Shown: one piece after another, positions 14,616-22,790 of the stretch | Layout of the letters: each line of letters starts with the position of its first letter | Numbering within the stretch: position 1 is the stretch's first letter | Assembly (NCBI RefSeq): GCF_025847275.1 | Contig: NZ_JAOZEV010000024.1 | Location: 1 to 36,189, forward strand | Length of the DNA stretch: 36,189 nucleotides | Direction of reading: 5' to 3' | Source of the DNA: Flavobacterium frigoritolerans | Lineage (GTDB): Bacteria > Bacteroidota > Bacteroidia > Flavobacteriales > Flavobacteriaceae | Program-made: the position numbers and the translations under genes | Notes under the pieces: generated by a model | What the model saw: only the letters and a program-made list of their open reading frames with translations | Told to the model about the DNA's origin: nothing | Databases searched by the model: none

Positions 14616-15146
14616 ATGATATTTATAATTAATGCTCAAAACACAAATCTCATAACAAGAGAAGACCTTTCTGTTATAGAATGGGCTGAAAAATTGGAGA
14701 AATTTGTTAGATACACCGCTTTTAATGATGATAACGAGCTCATAAAACAACTTACTTATGAGTACAACCTTAATCAAAGTCAGATTGAAGAAATTAAAAA
14801 ATGCCTTGAAACCGAAAAGATAAAATACCATCGGTATTCGTGTACCAAATACGAGCATTTTAAAATTGAGCCTGTTTATTTGGAGATTAAAAAGGTAACA
14901 GGAAAACTAATTTATTGGCGTGATTGGGATTATATTTTTGAGAAAAGAGATAACGATTACTTTCTTTGGTGTTTTCTTGGAGGTTTTGCCGATGCCCAAC
15001 GAGAAATAAAACTAAGCGAAGAACACGTAAAAAAATATCAAGAAATTGGACTTGCTCAAATAGATTACTTAATCGATAATCTTAAAAAACTACACAACTC
15101 GGAAGAATATGAACTTGCAATAATCGAGAATAGAAAAGTTATGTAA
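14616..15146 (+). CDS. Hypothetical cytoplasmic protein
   Basis: A 176-residue hydrophilic protein without signal peptide or membrane helix. It has a central aromatic-rich stretch (KLIYWRDWDYIFEKRDNDYF, about 97-116) between two mostly helical parts. The C-terminal half looks like an extended helix (EEHVKKYQEIGLAQIDYLID). I do not recognise the family. It stands alone between the MITE-like element and the convergent response-regulator gene. A short AAAAGTT/AACTTTT hairpin overlaps its stop (15134-15152), which could end transcription in both directions. Confidence 0.7.
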   Translation: MIFIINAQNTNLITREDLSVIEWAEKLEKFVRYTAFNDDNELIKQLTYEYNLNQSQIEEIKKCLETEKIKYHRYSCTKYEHFKIEPVYLEIKKVTGKLIYWRDWDYIFEKRDNDYFLWCFLGGFADAQREIKLSEEHVKKYQEIGLAQIDYLIDNLKKLHNSEEYELAIIENRKVM

Positions 15147-15152
15147 ACTTTT
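15134..15152. terminator. Possible weak terminator between convergent genes
   Basis: AAAAGTT (15134-15140) and AACTTTT (15146-15152) pair across the stop codon of the 176-residue gene, between it and the convergent response-regulator gene. The stem is only 7 bp and AT-rich. Confidence 0.35.
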
Positions 15153-15175
15153 CTTATCCCATAACAGTTAATAAC

Positions 15176-15610
15176 TTACATTTTGCCCTTATACTGATAA
15201 AGTTCATTTTCTATTTTCTGATATCTAAAGATAATTTCAATTGCTTTTTGCAATCGTACAAATGCTGTTTCGCTTTTTACAACATAATCGAATGCTCTGT
15301 GATCCATGCAACTTACGGCAATATCTATCTTATCATGTGATGAAAGCATTATTACGGGAATCCCTCTATCTATTTCTTTAATTTTATCTAATGTTTGTAA
15401 TCCATTCATTGCGCTTTTATCTACTCCATCCAGATGATAATCTAAAATTACAACATCTGGTTTATGTATTAAATTCTCAATACAAAGTTCCCCCGAAGAA
15501 AACATTTCTATGGAAAACTCTTTATGATACGAAAATTCAATTTCTAAGGATTTCAGAAATACCAAATCGTCATCAACGAGAAAAACTTTTATTTTATCAT
15601 CTTTTCTCAT
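15176..15610 (-). CDS. Single-domain response regulator
   Basis: A 144-residue receiver (REC) protein without an output domain. The acidic pocket is Asp13-Asp15 (LVDDD), the phosphoacceptor is Asp57 (ILDYHLD), the switch residue is Ser90/Ser91 (MLSSHD) in place of the more usual Thr, and the conserved Lys is Lys112 (YVVKSE). The C-terminal tail (about 125-144) is helical. It lies 3 bp after the stop of the hybrid kinase and is surely co-transcribed. It most likely accepts phosphate from the kinase's Hpt domain, or feeds phosphate back to it, like CheY/Spo0F-type relays. Its downstream partner is not in the window. Confidence 0.9.
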   Translation of the reverse strand: MRKDDKIKVFLVDDDLVFLKSLEIEFSYHKEFSIEMFSSGELCIENLIHKPDVVILDYHLDGVDKSAMNGLQTLDKIKEIDRGIPVIMLSSHDKIDIAVSCMDHRAFDYVVKSETAFVRLQKAIEIIFRYQKIENELYQYKGKM

Positions 15611-15613
15611 GGT

Positions 15614-17623
15614 TCATATTTTTAAATTTTCGAGTTCCATTTGGAGCTGTTCACAAGCTTCGCCACAAGCTTTTTCGAGTTCCAGTATAAGTTCATTTAT
15701 TTCTTTAGATATTTCAATTGCAAAAGCATACTCTTGGATTTTTTTGGCTATTTTTTCAATATCTGGGTTTATTCCCATTATAGAAAATGATGGCAGCATT
15801 TTATGAATTGCCGATTGTATTGATTTCCAATCTTCTGTTATTAGGCTTTTCTTTATGGTAGCAATTAAGGATGGAGTTTGTTTTAAATAGGCATTTATCA
15901 TTTCTGTCATTAAAATCGGATTCGATTTTGTTAACTTAATGAGATAATTCATATCTACATATTTAATTTTTTCTATGGCTGTATTTTTCCCAATTTTATG
16001 TTCAATTATTAATATTGGTTTTTTCGAGAAGGCTATCAATTTGCTGTAAAGTAATCTTTCGTCAACAGGTTTTGCCATATAATCATTCATTCCTGCTGCT
16101 CTGCATTTTTCGACATCAACCGTTGTTACATCTGCAGTTAAGGCAATTATCGGAATTTGAGATTTCATGGTGTTACGTATATATTCTGTGGCTTCAAAAC
16201 CATCCATCTCAGGCATTTGTAAATCCATCAAAATAATATCATACGTTTTGGTTTTTAACTTTTCGATAGCTAATTTTCCGTTTGCAGTAATATCACATTC
16301 GAAACCAAAATCATCCAACAACGTTTTCATAAGCAGCTGATTGAGCTCCATATCTTCAACAACCAATATCTTTGTATCTTTAATATCTCTGCTCAGTTCG
16401 ATAATTTCGGGTTCCAGAACAGCCTCAGCAGTTGTTTTCTCAAAATCCAAAACAAAACTAAAAGTAGCCCCTTTATTAACTTCACTTTTCACCTTAATAT
16501 TTCCTCCCTGAGATTCAACCAACTGTTTTGCAATTGCCAATCCCAATCCTGTACCTCCATAAATGTTTGATGAACCAGAATAAGCTTGCTGAAAATTTTC
16601 GAATATTTTTTCCATTTTATCAACTGGAACTCCAATTCCTGAATCTGAAACAGAAAATTCTATAGATACCTTTTCATCATCTTGCGAAAGCAACTGTACA
16701 CTTACAAGAATCTTTCCTTTGTTTGTAAACTTAACCGCATTACTTACTAGATTCAAAACAATCTGATGCAGCCTTGTGGGATCTCCTACCAGTACTTCAG
16801 GAATTCTTTTATCATAATTTGTAATTAGCTTTAAGTTTTTTTCCTGAATTTTTGTTTCAAATAAATGCAACATCGCCGTTACAGACAATGCCAGTTTAAA
16901 AGGCGTTTTTTCGAAAATCATTTTTCCTGCATCAACTTTTGCCAAATCCAGAATATCATTTATTAATACAATTAATGCATCACCACTAATTTTTATAGCA
17001 GTTAAATATTCTTTTTGCTTTGCAGTTAATTCTGTTTTTAGCACCACTTTGGTAAACCCAATAATTGCATTCATTGGTGTTCTAATCTCGTGGCTCATAT
17101 TCGACAAGAATTGTTGCTTTGATTTTACTGCATCCTCAGCAGTTTTTGTAGCATTTTCGGCAATTCCTGTAGCATATTCAGCCGTTTTTGTGGCATCTTC
17201 AGCAATTTTTGTAGCATTTTCGGCAATAACTTTAGCTTCACGCAATTCGTGTTCTATCGCTTTTTGTTTTTCGATACTTCTGGCCATCAAGATAGCACCA
17301 AGTACATTCTCGTCTCTATCTTTATATACAAATCCATTAAACAAGACATCTTTTTCTTTATGATCGGTAATTGTTAGTTCATAATCATTAATATAACCTA
17401 CCTCAAATATTTGTTTGCAAACTGCCTTTACTTTTTGAGGATCGGTAAAATAATCGAAACAAAAACTGCCTAAAATTGTTTTTCTATCCTTGCCCGCAAT
17501 TTCAATAAAGACTTGATTTGTATCTGTAATTTTCCCTGTTTGATCAATAACAATTATAGAATTTAAATTGGCTTCTATTAAGCTACGAGCATAACTGTTT
17601 TCTTGTTTGTTTTTGGATTCCAT
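15614..17623 (-). CDS. Hybrid histidine kinase (PAS-HisKA-HATPase-REC-Hpt)
   Basis: A 669-residue protein with no clear membrane helix, so probably a soluble sensor. Domains in order are a PAS (about 12-118), a heptad linker of five AExATxx units (134-168) and HisKA with His178 in SHEIRTP. The HATPase (about 275-395) has N-box Asn295, G1 DSGIGVP (327-333) and G2 GGTGLGLAI (356-364). The REC (about 416-535) has Asp424, phospho-Asp467, Thr496 and Lys518. The C-terminal Hpt (about 555-660) has His607 in IHKMLPSF, departing from the usual AHxLKG pattern. It forms a phosphorelay with the response regulator that starts 3 bp downstream. The ligand for the PAS is unknown. A 51-codon ORF lies 20 bp upstream on the same strand. 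Confidence 0.95.
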   Translation of the reverse strand: MESKNKQENSYARSLIEANLNSIIVIDQTGKITDTNQVFIEIAGKDRKTILGSFCFDYFTDPQKVKAVCKQIFEVGYINDYELTITDHKEKDVLFNGFVYKDRDENVLGAILMARSIEKQKAIEHELREAKVIAENATKIAEDATKTAEYATGIAENATKTAEDAVKSKQQFLSNMSHEIRTPMNAIIGFTKVVLKTELTAKQKEYLTAIKISGDALIVLINDILDLAKVDAGKMIFEKTPFKLALSVTAMLHLFETKIQEKNLKLITNYDKRIPEVLVGDPTRLHQIVLNLVSNAVKFTNKGKILVSVQLLSQDDEKVSIEFSVSDSGIGVPVDKMEKIFENFQQAYSGSSNIYGGTGLGLAIAKQLVESQGGNIKVKSEVNKGATFSFVLDFEKTTAEAVLEPEIIELSRDIKDTKILVVEDMELNQLLMKTLLDDFGFECDITANGKLAIEKLKTKTYDIILMDLQMPEMDGFEATEYIRNTMKSQIPIIALTADVTTVDVEKCRAAGMNDYMAKPVDERLLYSKLIAFSKKPILIIEHKIGKNTAIEKIKYVDMNYLIKLTKSNPILMTEMINAYLKQTPSLIATIKKSLITEDWKSIQSAIHKMLPSFSIMGINPDIEKIAKKIQEYAFAIEISKEINELILELEKACGEACEQLQMELENLKI
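17120..17224 (-). repeat. Five 21-bp tandem repeats encoding a heptad linker in the kinase
   Basis: The coding strand repeats a 21-bp unit five times, encoding AENATKI, AEDATKT, AEYATGI, AENATKT and AEDAVKS (residues 134-168). These heptads join the PAS output to the dimerisation helix of HisKA. The units are similar at DNA level, so copy number could change by slippage or recombination. Confidence 0.8.
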
Positions 17624-17643
17624 TGTTATTCGTTTGTCGAATT

Positions 17644-17799
17644 TTATTTTTCAATTTCCTTAATTGAATTACGTTGTTTTTCCAATAGGAATACTTTTAC
17701 TTTAAGTCGTAGTAGTTGTTCTGAATATTTTTTTTTGGCAATAGTCCCTTTATCAAACTCTAAAGCAAGAGCATGCAAACCAAGTGTGTATAACTCCAT
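17644..17799 (-). CDS. Small hypothetical protein upstream of the hybrid kinase
   Basis: ATG at 17799-17797 opens a 51-codon frame ending in TAA at 17646-17644, 20 bp before the kinase start. The product (starts MELYTLGLHALALEFDKGT, ends NSIKEIEK) is amphipathic, with a Lys/Leu-rich helical C-terminal half. It has no membrane segment. Its spacing and strand fit the first gene of the kinase operon, or a translated leader ORF. It is short, so chance is possible, but the frame uses common codons and the helix pattern looks protein-like. The function is unknown. Confidence 0.5.
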   Translation of the reverse strand: MELYTLGLHALALEFDKGTIAKKKYSEQLLRLKVKVFLLEKQRNSIKEIEK

Positions 17800-17922
17800 C
17801 TTTATAATGTTTTATAGTGAGAACCAATAGTGTATAGCATAGAAATATCAAAACAATCCTATTTAACGTAGTCAAATATGATTATTATAATCTATACCTT
17901 ATTGTATAATAAATAAAAGAAG

Positions 17923-18492
17923 TTATACAATTCCGACATTCTCAAGGGCAATCCTTTTTTTGTCTTTAAGTTGTTTGAAGAAACTTGGGGTAAGTCCCGT
18001 AACTTTTTTAAATTGTTGAGATAAGTGTGATACGCTGCTGTAATTAAGCATGTAAGAAATTTGCGTAAGATTAAGTTCATCATACAACAACAATTCTTTA
18101 ACGCGTTCTATTTTATGGGCAATAATAAAATGTTCAATTGTAATTCCTTTTACTTCCGAAAAAATCTTGGCAATATGAGTATACTCCATACCCATTTTTT
18201 CACTAATATAATCGGAGTAATTTACTTTGGGCAGCTCATCTGTGTAATGGACCATCTCGACAATTATGTTTTTAATTTTTTCAATTAAAACCGCCTTTTT
18301 ATCGTCCATTAACTCTAGTCCTGCCTTTAATAAGATAACTTTAAGTTTATCACGAAGGTCAGGAGACAAATCGCCTATTATTTCTACCAATCCTAAATCT
18401 ACAATAACACACTGCAGCCCTAGATTTTCTAATGCATCTTTTACCACCATTTTACAGCGGAGGCTTACCATATATTTTATATAGAGTTTCAT
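17923..18492 (-). CDS. Short AraC-type helix-turn-helix regulator
   Basis: A 189-residue protein. The N-terminal 60 residues (starts MKLYIKYMVSLRCKMVV) form a small strand-helix domain, with no AraC cupin. The C-terminal half (about 85-185) is an AraC DNA-binding domain: YISEKMGMEYTHIAKIFSEV (first HTH), LTQISYMLNYSSVSHLSQQF (second HTH) and KKVTGLTPSFFKQL (signature). It follows the cupin gene by 41 bp on the same strand, so a split sensor-regulator pair is possible: the cupin as separate sensing protein and this as the DNA binder. This compact AraC form is, from memory, frequent in Flavobacteriia. Its target is unknown; the kinase operon downstream on the same strand is a candidate. Confidence 0.85.
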   Translation of the reverse strand: MKLYIKYMVSLRCKMVVKDALENLGLQCVIVDLGLVEIIGDLSPDLRDKLKVILLKAGLELMDDKKAVLIEKIKNIIVEMVHYTDELPKVNYSDYISEKMGMEYTHIAKIFSEVKGITIEHFIIAHKIERVKELLLYDELNLTQISYMLNYSSVSHLSQQFKKVTGLTPSFFKQLKDKKRIALENVGIV

Positions 18493-18533
18493 TTCTTATT
18501 TACTTATATGATAATTAGCGATTATTTTTTTAA

Positions 18534-18875
18534 TTAGTCTTCGTAACCACTTTTTATAATGGTCGAAATCATCTTAAATTGCACATTGGCATTAATACAA
18601 TGTTTTGTATGCGCAGGAATTACAATCCCTTGTCCAAGATTTAATTTATGGATTTTTTCGTTAATTATTATCTCGGCAGATCCATCAATTATCTGAATGT
18701 AATTGTCAAAAGGAGATGTTTTTTCTGCTAGTTCTTCACCTGCATCAAATGATGATGCTGTAATATTTCCAGTAGTTTTTTTAATGATCGTTTTACTTAA
18801 AACGGCATTAGGAATATACTGTATAATTTCAACAATAATATGTGACTCACCTTTTTGAACTTCAGAATTATTCAT
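18534..18875 (-). CDS. Small single-domain cupin protein
   Basis: A 113-residue cupin. The core strands read FDNYIQIIDGSAEIIINEK (about 56-74) followed by GQGIVIPAHTKHCINAN (about 82-98), which correspond to cupin motifs 1 and 2. Only the second motif's His residues (PAHTKH) are obvious, and motif 1 lacks the usual HxH...E metal triad, so a metal-dependent enzyme is doubtful and ligand sensing more likely. It precedes the AraC-type regulator by 41 bp on the same strand. It is divergent from the hydrolase gene at 19255 across a 379-bp region. Confidence 0.85.
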   Translation of the reverse strand: MNNSEVQKGESHIIVEIIQYIPNAVLSKTIIKKTTGNITASSFDAGEELAEKTSPFDNYIQIIDGSAEIIINEKIHKLNLGQGIVIPAHTKHCINANVQFKMISTIIKSGYED

Positions 18876-19254
18876 CTTTATATTGAGTGAGTATTAATTT
18901 AGTAATTCAACTTTCGTAATAAACGAGCGTATTGAAAAAAAAATTCCCCACGAAACAAAGATGATGTTTTAAATTGGTTAAGTATTGTACAATTATTAAA
19001 AATTGTTACATAATTCCGAACCTCAAATTAACCCACACAAAGATACGCAACTTATTAACTATCAATACCATAATTTATACTATTCAAATTATAAGACTAT
19101 TAATTTTTATTTAAATTCAATTCTCTAATCAACAATTAAAAATACATCGGAACAACTAAATAAAACCAGATAAAAAATTAAGCCCTATTTTTGTAATACT
19201 AAGCGAGGATATTATTATTTTATTCTTAAAGCTAAATTGGATTAAAACCACTTT
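18876..19254. other. Divergent control region between cupin and hydrolase genes
   Basis: AT-rich and non-coding. A weak minus-strand -7 candidate (CATCTTTG, plus-strand 18957-18963) faces the cupin gene. A good plus-strand -7 box, TATTTTTG, lies at 19186-19193 ahead of the hydrolase gene. No clear palindrome or riboswitch was found. Confidence 0.5.
19186..19193 (+). promoter_or_regulatory. Candidate -7 box for the secreted hydrolase gene
   Basis: TATTTTTG matches TAnnTTTG and lies about 61 bp before the ATG. No TTG at the proper upstream distance was seen. Confidence 0.4.
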
Positions 19255-20181
19255 ATGAAACAATTACTTTCAACTCTTTATTTACTTATCGGAATGTCCA
19301 ACTCTCAATACGCCCAAAATGTTATCCCTTTATATAATGGAAAAGTCCCAAACGCAAAAGAAATTGCAGACCTAAAAGATTCTATTATGGTTTATGATAC
19401 TGGAGCAAAAAAAATCACGGTAATAACAAGAGTTGCTACTCCAGATCTTACTGTTTTTCTTCCCGAAAAAAATAAAGCTACAGGAATCGCTGTAATTATC
19501 TGCCCTGGCGGTGGTTATTCGGGCGTGGCGATTGATCATGAAGGTTATGCTATTGCAAAAAAACTAAACGAAAGCGGAATTGCAGCATTTGTATTAAAAT
19601 ACCGATTACCGATTACAAAATATGTCGAAAACAAAGAAATAGTTCCTTTACAAGATGCCCTACGTGCTATTGAGTTGGTGAGAGAGAATGCCAAGAAATG
19701 GGGAATAAATCCAACCAAAATCGGAATTCAAGGCAGTTCTGCAGGAGGACATTTAGCCGCTACTGCTGGCACGCATTATGCAAAAGCACATATCGACAAT
19801 CCGTTAAAAACAAATTTACGTCCCGACTTTATGATTCTTACTTATCCTGTTATTAGTATGACAGATAGTTTAACACATATAGGTTCCAGAAATAACTTGC
19901 TTGGCAAAGATGCATCTCCTGAGGAAATTAAAGAATACTCGAATGAATTGCATGTAACACCAAACACTCCTCCTACATTTATTACCCACGCCATAGATGA
20001 TAATGATGTCATAGTACAAAACTCGCTTGTATTTATTGCTGCTTTGCAAAAAAATAAAGTTCCTGTAGAATCTTTCTTTTATGCCAAAGGTGGTCATGGT
20101 TTCGGAATGGACAATCCTACCAGCGATGTGCAATGGATGGATAGTTGTATCGACTGGATTTTGAAAACCAATAAAAAATAA
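19255..20181 (+). CDS. Secreted alpha/beta-hydrolase, acetyl-xylan-esterase/BD-FAE-like
   Basis: A 308-residue protein with an N-terminal signal sequence (about 1-21, SNSQYAQ). The fold is alpha/beta-hydrolase. The oxyanion loop is PGGGYSG (84-90), the nucleophile Ser162 lies in GSSAGG (160-165), the acid is Asp248 or Asp249 (IDDNDVI) and His281 lies in KGGHGFG. The order and spacing match the family of small carbohydrate esterases that deacetylate xylan or release ferulate, but sterol or peptide esterases share the fold. No polysaccharide-utilisation genes lie nearby, so the substrate is uncertain. It starts a plus-strand run that continues at 20270. Confidence 0.85.
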   Translation: MKQLLSTLYLLIGMSNSQYAQNVIPLYNGKVPNAKEIADLKDSIMVYDTGAKKITVITRVATPDLTVFLPEKNKATGIAVIICPGGGYSGVAIDHEGYAIAKKLNESGIAAFVLKYRLPITKYVENKEIVPLQDALRAIELVRENAKKWGINPTKIGIQGSSAGGHLAATAGTHYAKAHIDNPLKTNLRPDFMILTYPVISMTDSLTHIGSRNNLLGKDASPEEIKEYSNELHVTPNTPPTFITHAIDDNDVIVQNSLVFIAALQKNKVPVESFFYAKGGHGFGMDNPTSDVQWMDSCIDWILKTNKK

Positions 20182-20269
20182 CCTCACAAATAATTTAGGC
20201 GAAAATAAAAACTAAACGATTTAGATTGTTTAAATCTTTAAATAATCCTCCAGAATCTAATACCGAAGC

Positions 20270-20794
20270 ATGAAAACAACCATCTGGTCTACAAATACTA
20301 TTCACAAAGACTTGCTTGAAGCAAAAGAACTACTATATGATACTTGTAACCTAGAATGCACACTACCAATAGCCGAAGCCGAAAGTGCTGATTATGGTGC
20401 TTATCGTTTTAACATTAACAACCAAGCTGCTATATATCGTGTAGCGAAAATTACTCCAACAAAAGTGGGACAATTTGTTACACTCTGGAAAAGGAGCGAA
20501 AAAGGTCCTATTGCTCCTTTTGAGATTACTGACGATATCGATGTGTTTATTGTAAGCGCTCGTAATGGTTCTCATTTTGGACAATTCATTTTTCCAAAAT
20601 CGATACTGCATCAAAAAGGGATTTTATCTGATGATAAGAAAGAAGGCAAACGTGCCATTCGTGTATATCCGCCTTGGGATTGTACAACAAGTAAGCAAGC
20701 ACAAAAAACGCAACACTGGCAATTAGACTATTTTGTAACTATACCGAGCAATAAATCAGCTGATTTGGATGTAATAAAAAAATTGATTCCTTAA
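20270..20794 (+). CDS. MepB-family protein
   Basis: A 174-residue cytoplasmic protein. The stretch ESADYGAYRFNINNQAAIYR (about 38-57), VGQFVTLWKRSEKGPIAPFE (about 66-85), GQFIFPKSILHQKGILS (about 103-119) and RVYPPWD (about 130-136) are the conserved blocks of the MepB family. The family is named after a staphylococcal gene next to the MepA multidrug transporter, and its biochemical role is unknown. Here the neighbour is a LysE-type exporter rather than MepA. There is no signal peptide. The weak GATTTA/TAAATC inverted repeat about 30 bp upstream may be incidental. Confidence 0.85.
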   Translation: MKTTIWSTNTIHKDLLEAKELLYDTCNLECTLPIAEAESADYGAYRFNINNQAAIYRVAKITPTKVGQFVTLWKRSEKGPIAPFEITDDIDVFIVSARNGSHFGQFIFPKSILHQKGILSDDKKEGKRAIRVYPPWDCTTSKQAQKTQHWQLDYFVTIPSNKSADLDVIKKLIP

Positions 20795-20872
20795 AAAATA
20801 AATCTTATTTTAGCTAATGCTTAAAACTTAAGCGTGGAACAAAACCAATTATTAATACTAAAAACGATAGCC

Positions 20873-21505
20873 ATGACAGGAATAGAAAGCTTAGGAACAT
20901 TTATAATAGCAGCAACAATTGTAGTTATTACTCCTGGTATTGACACTATCATGGTATTAACAAGAAGTATTTCGCTAGGTAAAAAAGCAGGATTATATTC
21001 GGCACTAGGCGTTAGTTTAGGACTAATTGTTCATACCCTTGCAGCTACATTTGGGCTTTCGCTTATTCTGGCACAATCGGCTCTGGCATTTAGTATTGTT
21101 AAATATTTAGGTGCTGCCTATTTATTTTATCTGGGTTATAAATCGCTTACCGCAAAAACAAATCAAACGGAGATAAAATCTATTGAAGTAAAAAATACCG
21201 CCAACAGAAAGTTATTTTTAACTGCGCTTTTGAGCGATGTATTAAACCCTAAAATTGCAATTTTCTTTTTGGCATTTTTACCACAATTTGTAAAAACCTC
21301 AGAGATAAACAATCCAGCTCCTTACTTATTACTAGGATTCATCATCTTTATCATAACCCTAATATGGTGCTCCTTTTTGGCATTAATGGGAAGTAAGGTT
21401 GCAACTCTTTTTAATAAAAACAAAAATGCCGAAAGTCGATTGAATAAAATGACTGGAATTGTTTTTATCTTACTTGGCTTAAAAGTAGCTCTTACAAAAA
21501 GGTAA
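20873..21505 (+). CDS. LysE/RhtB-family amino-acid exporter
   Basis: A 210-residue integral membrane protein of the length expected for LysE/RhtB exporters. The N-terminus reads TGIESLGTFIIAATIVVITPG, where the VITPG motif (about 18-22) is the family hallmark. Six hydrophobic segments follow. A frame from a GTG at 20834 would add 13 residues (MEQNQLLIL...) outside the family's normal start, so the ATG at 20873 was preferred. Members export amino acids or other small metabolites by proton exchange; the substrate is not deducible. It lies 78 bp after the MepB-like gene. Confidence 0.88.
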   Translation: MTGIESLGTFIIAATIVVITPGIDTIMVLTRSISLGKKAGLYSALGVSLGLIVHTLAATFGLSLILAQSALAFSIVKYLGAAYLFYLGYKSLTAKTNQTEIKSIEVKNTANRKLFLTALLSDVLNPKIAIFFLAFLPQFVKTSEINNPAPYLLLGFIIFIITLIWCSFLALMGSKVATLFNKNKNAESRLNKMTGIVFILLGLKVALTKR

Positions 21506-21562
21506 AAGGATAATGAGTCAAACTCGTTAGTTTCAATTTTTACACAAACACATAATACTAAA

Positions 21563-21582
21563 TGCCAGAAGTAATTCTGGCA
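21563..21582 (+). promoter_or_regulatory. Perfect hairpin just upstream of the GNAT gene
   Basis: TGCCAGAA (21563-21570) and TTCTGGCA (21575-21582) pair perfectly around GTAA, ending 11 bp before the ATG. There is no T-run. It could act as a translation-level hairpin or a protein-binding site. Confidence 0.4.
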
Positions 21583-21593
21583 CTATCAAACAT

Positions 21594-22274
21594 ATGAATA
21601 CCGATTACACAAAATTAGACAATCCTGCTTGGTATTCTTTATCCGAAACGCATCAGGAATTTTCAATAAATTACAACAACATCCTATTTTATCATCCTGA
21701 TTATTGTCCTTTTGGAGGATTTATAACACCTGAAAACAGTTCAGAATCTATTGATGAATATTCGAAATTGACAGATAATTTTTTTATTGTTGGCGAAAAA
21801 CCTCAACTTTCAAATCAATTAGAATTGAAAAAAGAATTAATCTGTATGCAAATGATTATCCTTAATCGAATAGATGTTGAGATAAAAGAAAACATCATTG
21901 CTCTTACAACCAGCGACCACATTGATGCTTTATTTGAATTGGTTAGTTTGGTTCAACCAGGTTATTTTAAAAGAAAAACGGCTTTACTAGGCAATTATTT
22001 CGGGATTTTTAAAGACAACCAACTTATTGCTGTTACGGGTGAGCGTATGAAAATGAATGATTTTACCGAAGTAAGCGCCATCGTTACTCATCCTGAATAT
22101 ACAGGACAAGGATATGCCAAACAATTAATCGCCCATGCTGTAAACACTATTTTTGATCAGAATAAAACACCTTATTTACATGTAGTCGAAAGCAATATTG
22201 GCGCTATAAAGCTATACGAAAAATTAGGTTTTTCAACCAGACGAAAAATGAGTCTTTGGCATATATCCAAATAA
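21594..22274 (+). CDS. GNAT acetyltransferase (FR47-like)
   Basis: A 226-residue protein. The first 100 residues are a divergent N-terminal extension. The C-terminal GNAT core (about 108-215) carries the FR47-like layout: VSAIVTHPEYTGQGYAKQLI (about 160-179), in which GQGYA is the acetyl-CoA pyrophosphate loop, then YLHVVESNIGAIKLYEKLGF (about 195-214), the NxxAxxLYxxxGF signature. The acetyl acceptor is unknown. The DinB-like gene starts 12 bp after the stop, so these are co-transcribed. Confidence 0.88.
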   Translation: MNTDYTKLDNPAWYSLSETHQEFSINYNNILFYHPDYCPFGGFITPENSSESIDEYSKLTDNFFIVGEKPQLSNQLELKKELICMQMIILNRIDVEIKENIIALTTSDHIDALFELVSLVQPGYFKRKTALLGNYFGIFKDNQLIAVTGERMKMNDFTEVSAIVTHPEYTGQGYAKQLIAHAVNTIFDQNKTPYLHVVESNIGAIKLYEKLGFSTRRKMSLWHISK

Positions 22275-22286
22275 ACAATTTATAAT

Positions 22287-22772
22287 ATGACAAAAAATCA
22301 TAGACAAGGAGCTAGTGGCGCATTACTTGATGTATATGAAGGAGCGATTACAGATTTACAACATACTATCTCGGACATCTCGGAGACTGAACTTTTAAAA
22401 ATTATAGACAACCAAACAACCGATGATAGTTGCAAATCAATCCAGAAAATTTTATCTCATGTTGTTTGTTCTGGTTATGCTTATGGCACTTACATTCGAA
22501 AATTTAAAGGTGAAACAATAGATTTTCGAGATGAAATATTTCATACTTCTATACAAGATTATAATAGTCACTTAAATGATTCATTTATTTTTATGGTTGA
22601 TTCCTTTAAAGATATAAATGATAATCAACTTGAGGAATCTGATAACAGCAAAAAACTAATTACTTCTTGGGGGCAAGTTTACGATATCGAACAAATTATG
22701 GAACACGCCATTGTACATGTCTTGAGACACCGCCGCCAAATCGAAAAATATAAAATAATAGTACGCCAATAA
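22287..22772 (+). CDS. DinB-like four-helix protein
   Basis: A 161-residue, mainly helical protein. Conserved histidines at 58 (KILSHVV) and at 144 and 148 (in EHAIVHVLRHRRQIEK) match the metal-binding His triad of the DinB/YfiT fold. DinB-like proteins in Bacteroidetes and Bacillus are often thiol-dependent transferases or are of unknown function. There is no catalytic assignment here. It lies between the GNAT gene and the esterase gene with gaps of 12 and 18 bp, so it is part of the same operon. Confidence 0.75.
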   Translation: MTKNHRQGASGALLDVYEGAITDLQHTISDISETELLKIIDNQTTDDSCKSIQKILSHVVCSGYAYGTYIRKFKGETIDFRDEIFHTSIQDYNSHLNDSFIFMVDSFKDINDNQLEESDNSKKLITSWGQVYDIEQIMEHAIVHVLRHRRQIEKYKIIVRQ

Positions 22773-22790
22773 TACATCTATCCCCAATTC

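Noticed and set aside
15391..16236. Plus-strand ORFs across the response regulator and kinase genes
   Set aside because: They lie opposite well-identified REC and kinase domains and show no protein-like features.
17120..17224. CRISPR array suggested by regular short repeats
   Set aside because: The 21-bp units are contiguous with no spacers, in frame, and encode heptads in the histidine kinase.
17049..17363. 104-residue plus-strand ORF rich in Ala/Val/Phe repeats
   Set aside because: Its repetitive sequence is the complement of the 21-bp repeat in the kinase gene; it is a shadow, although it could look like a membrane protein.
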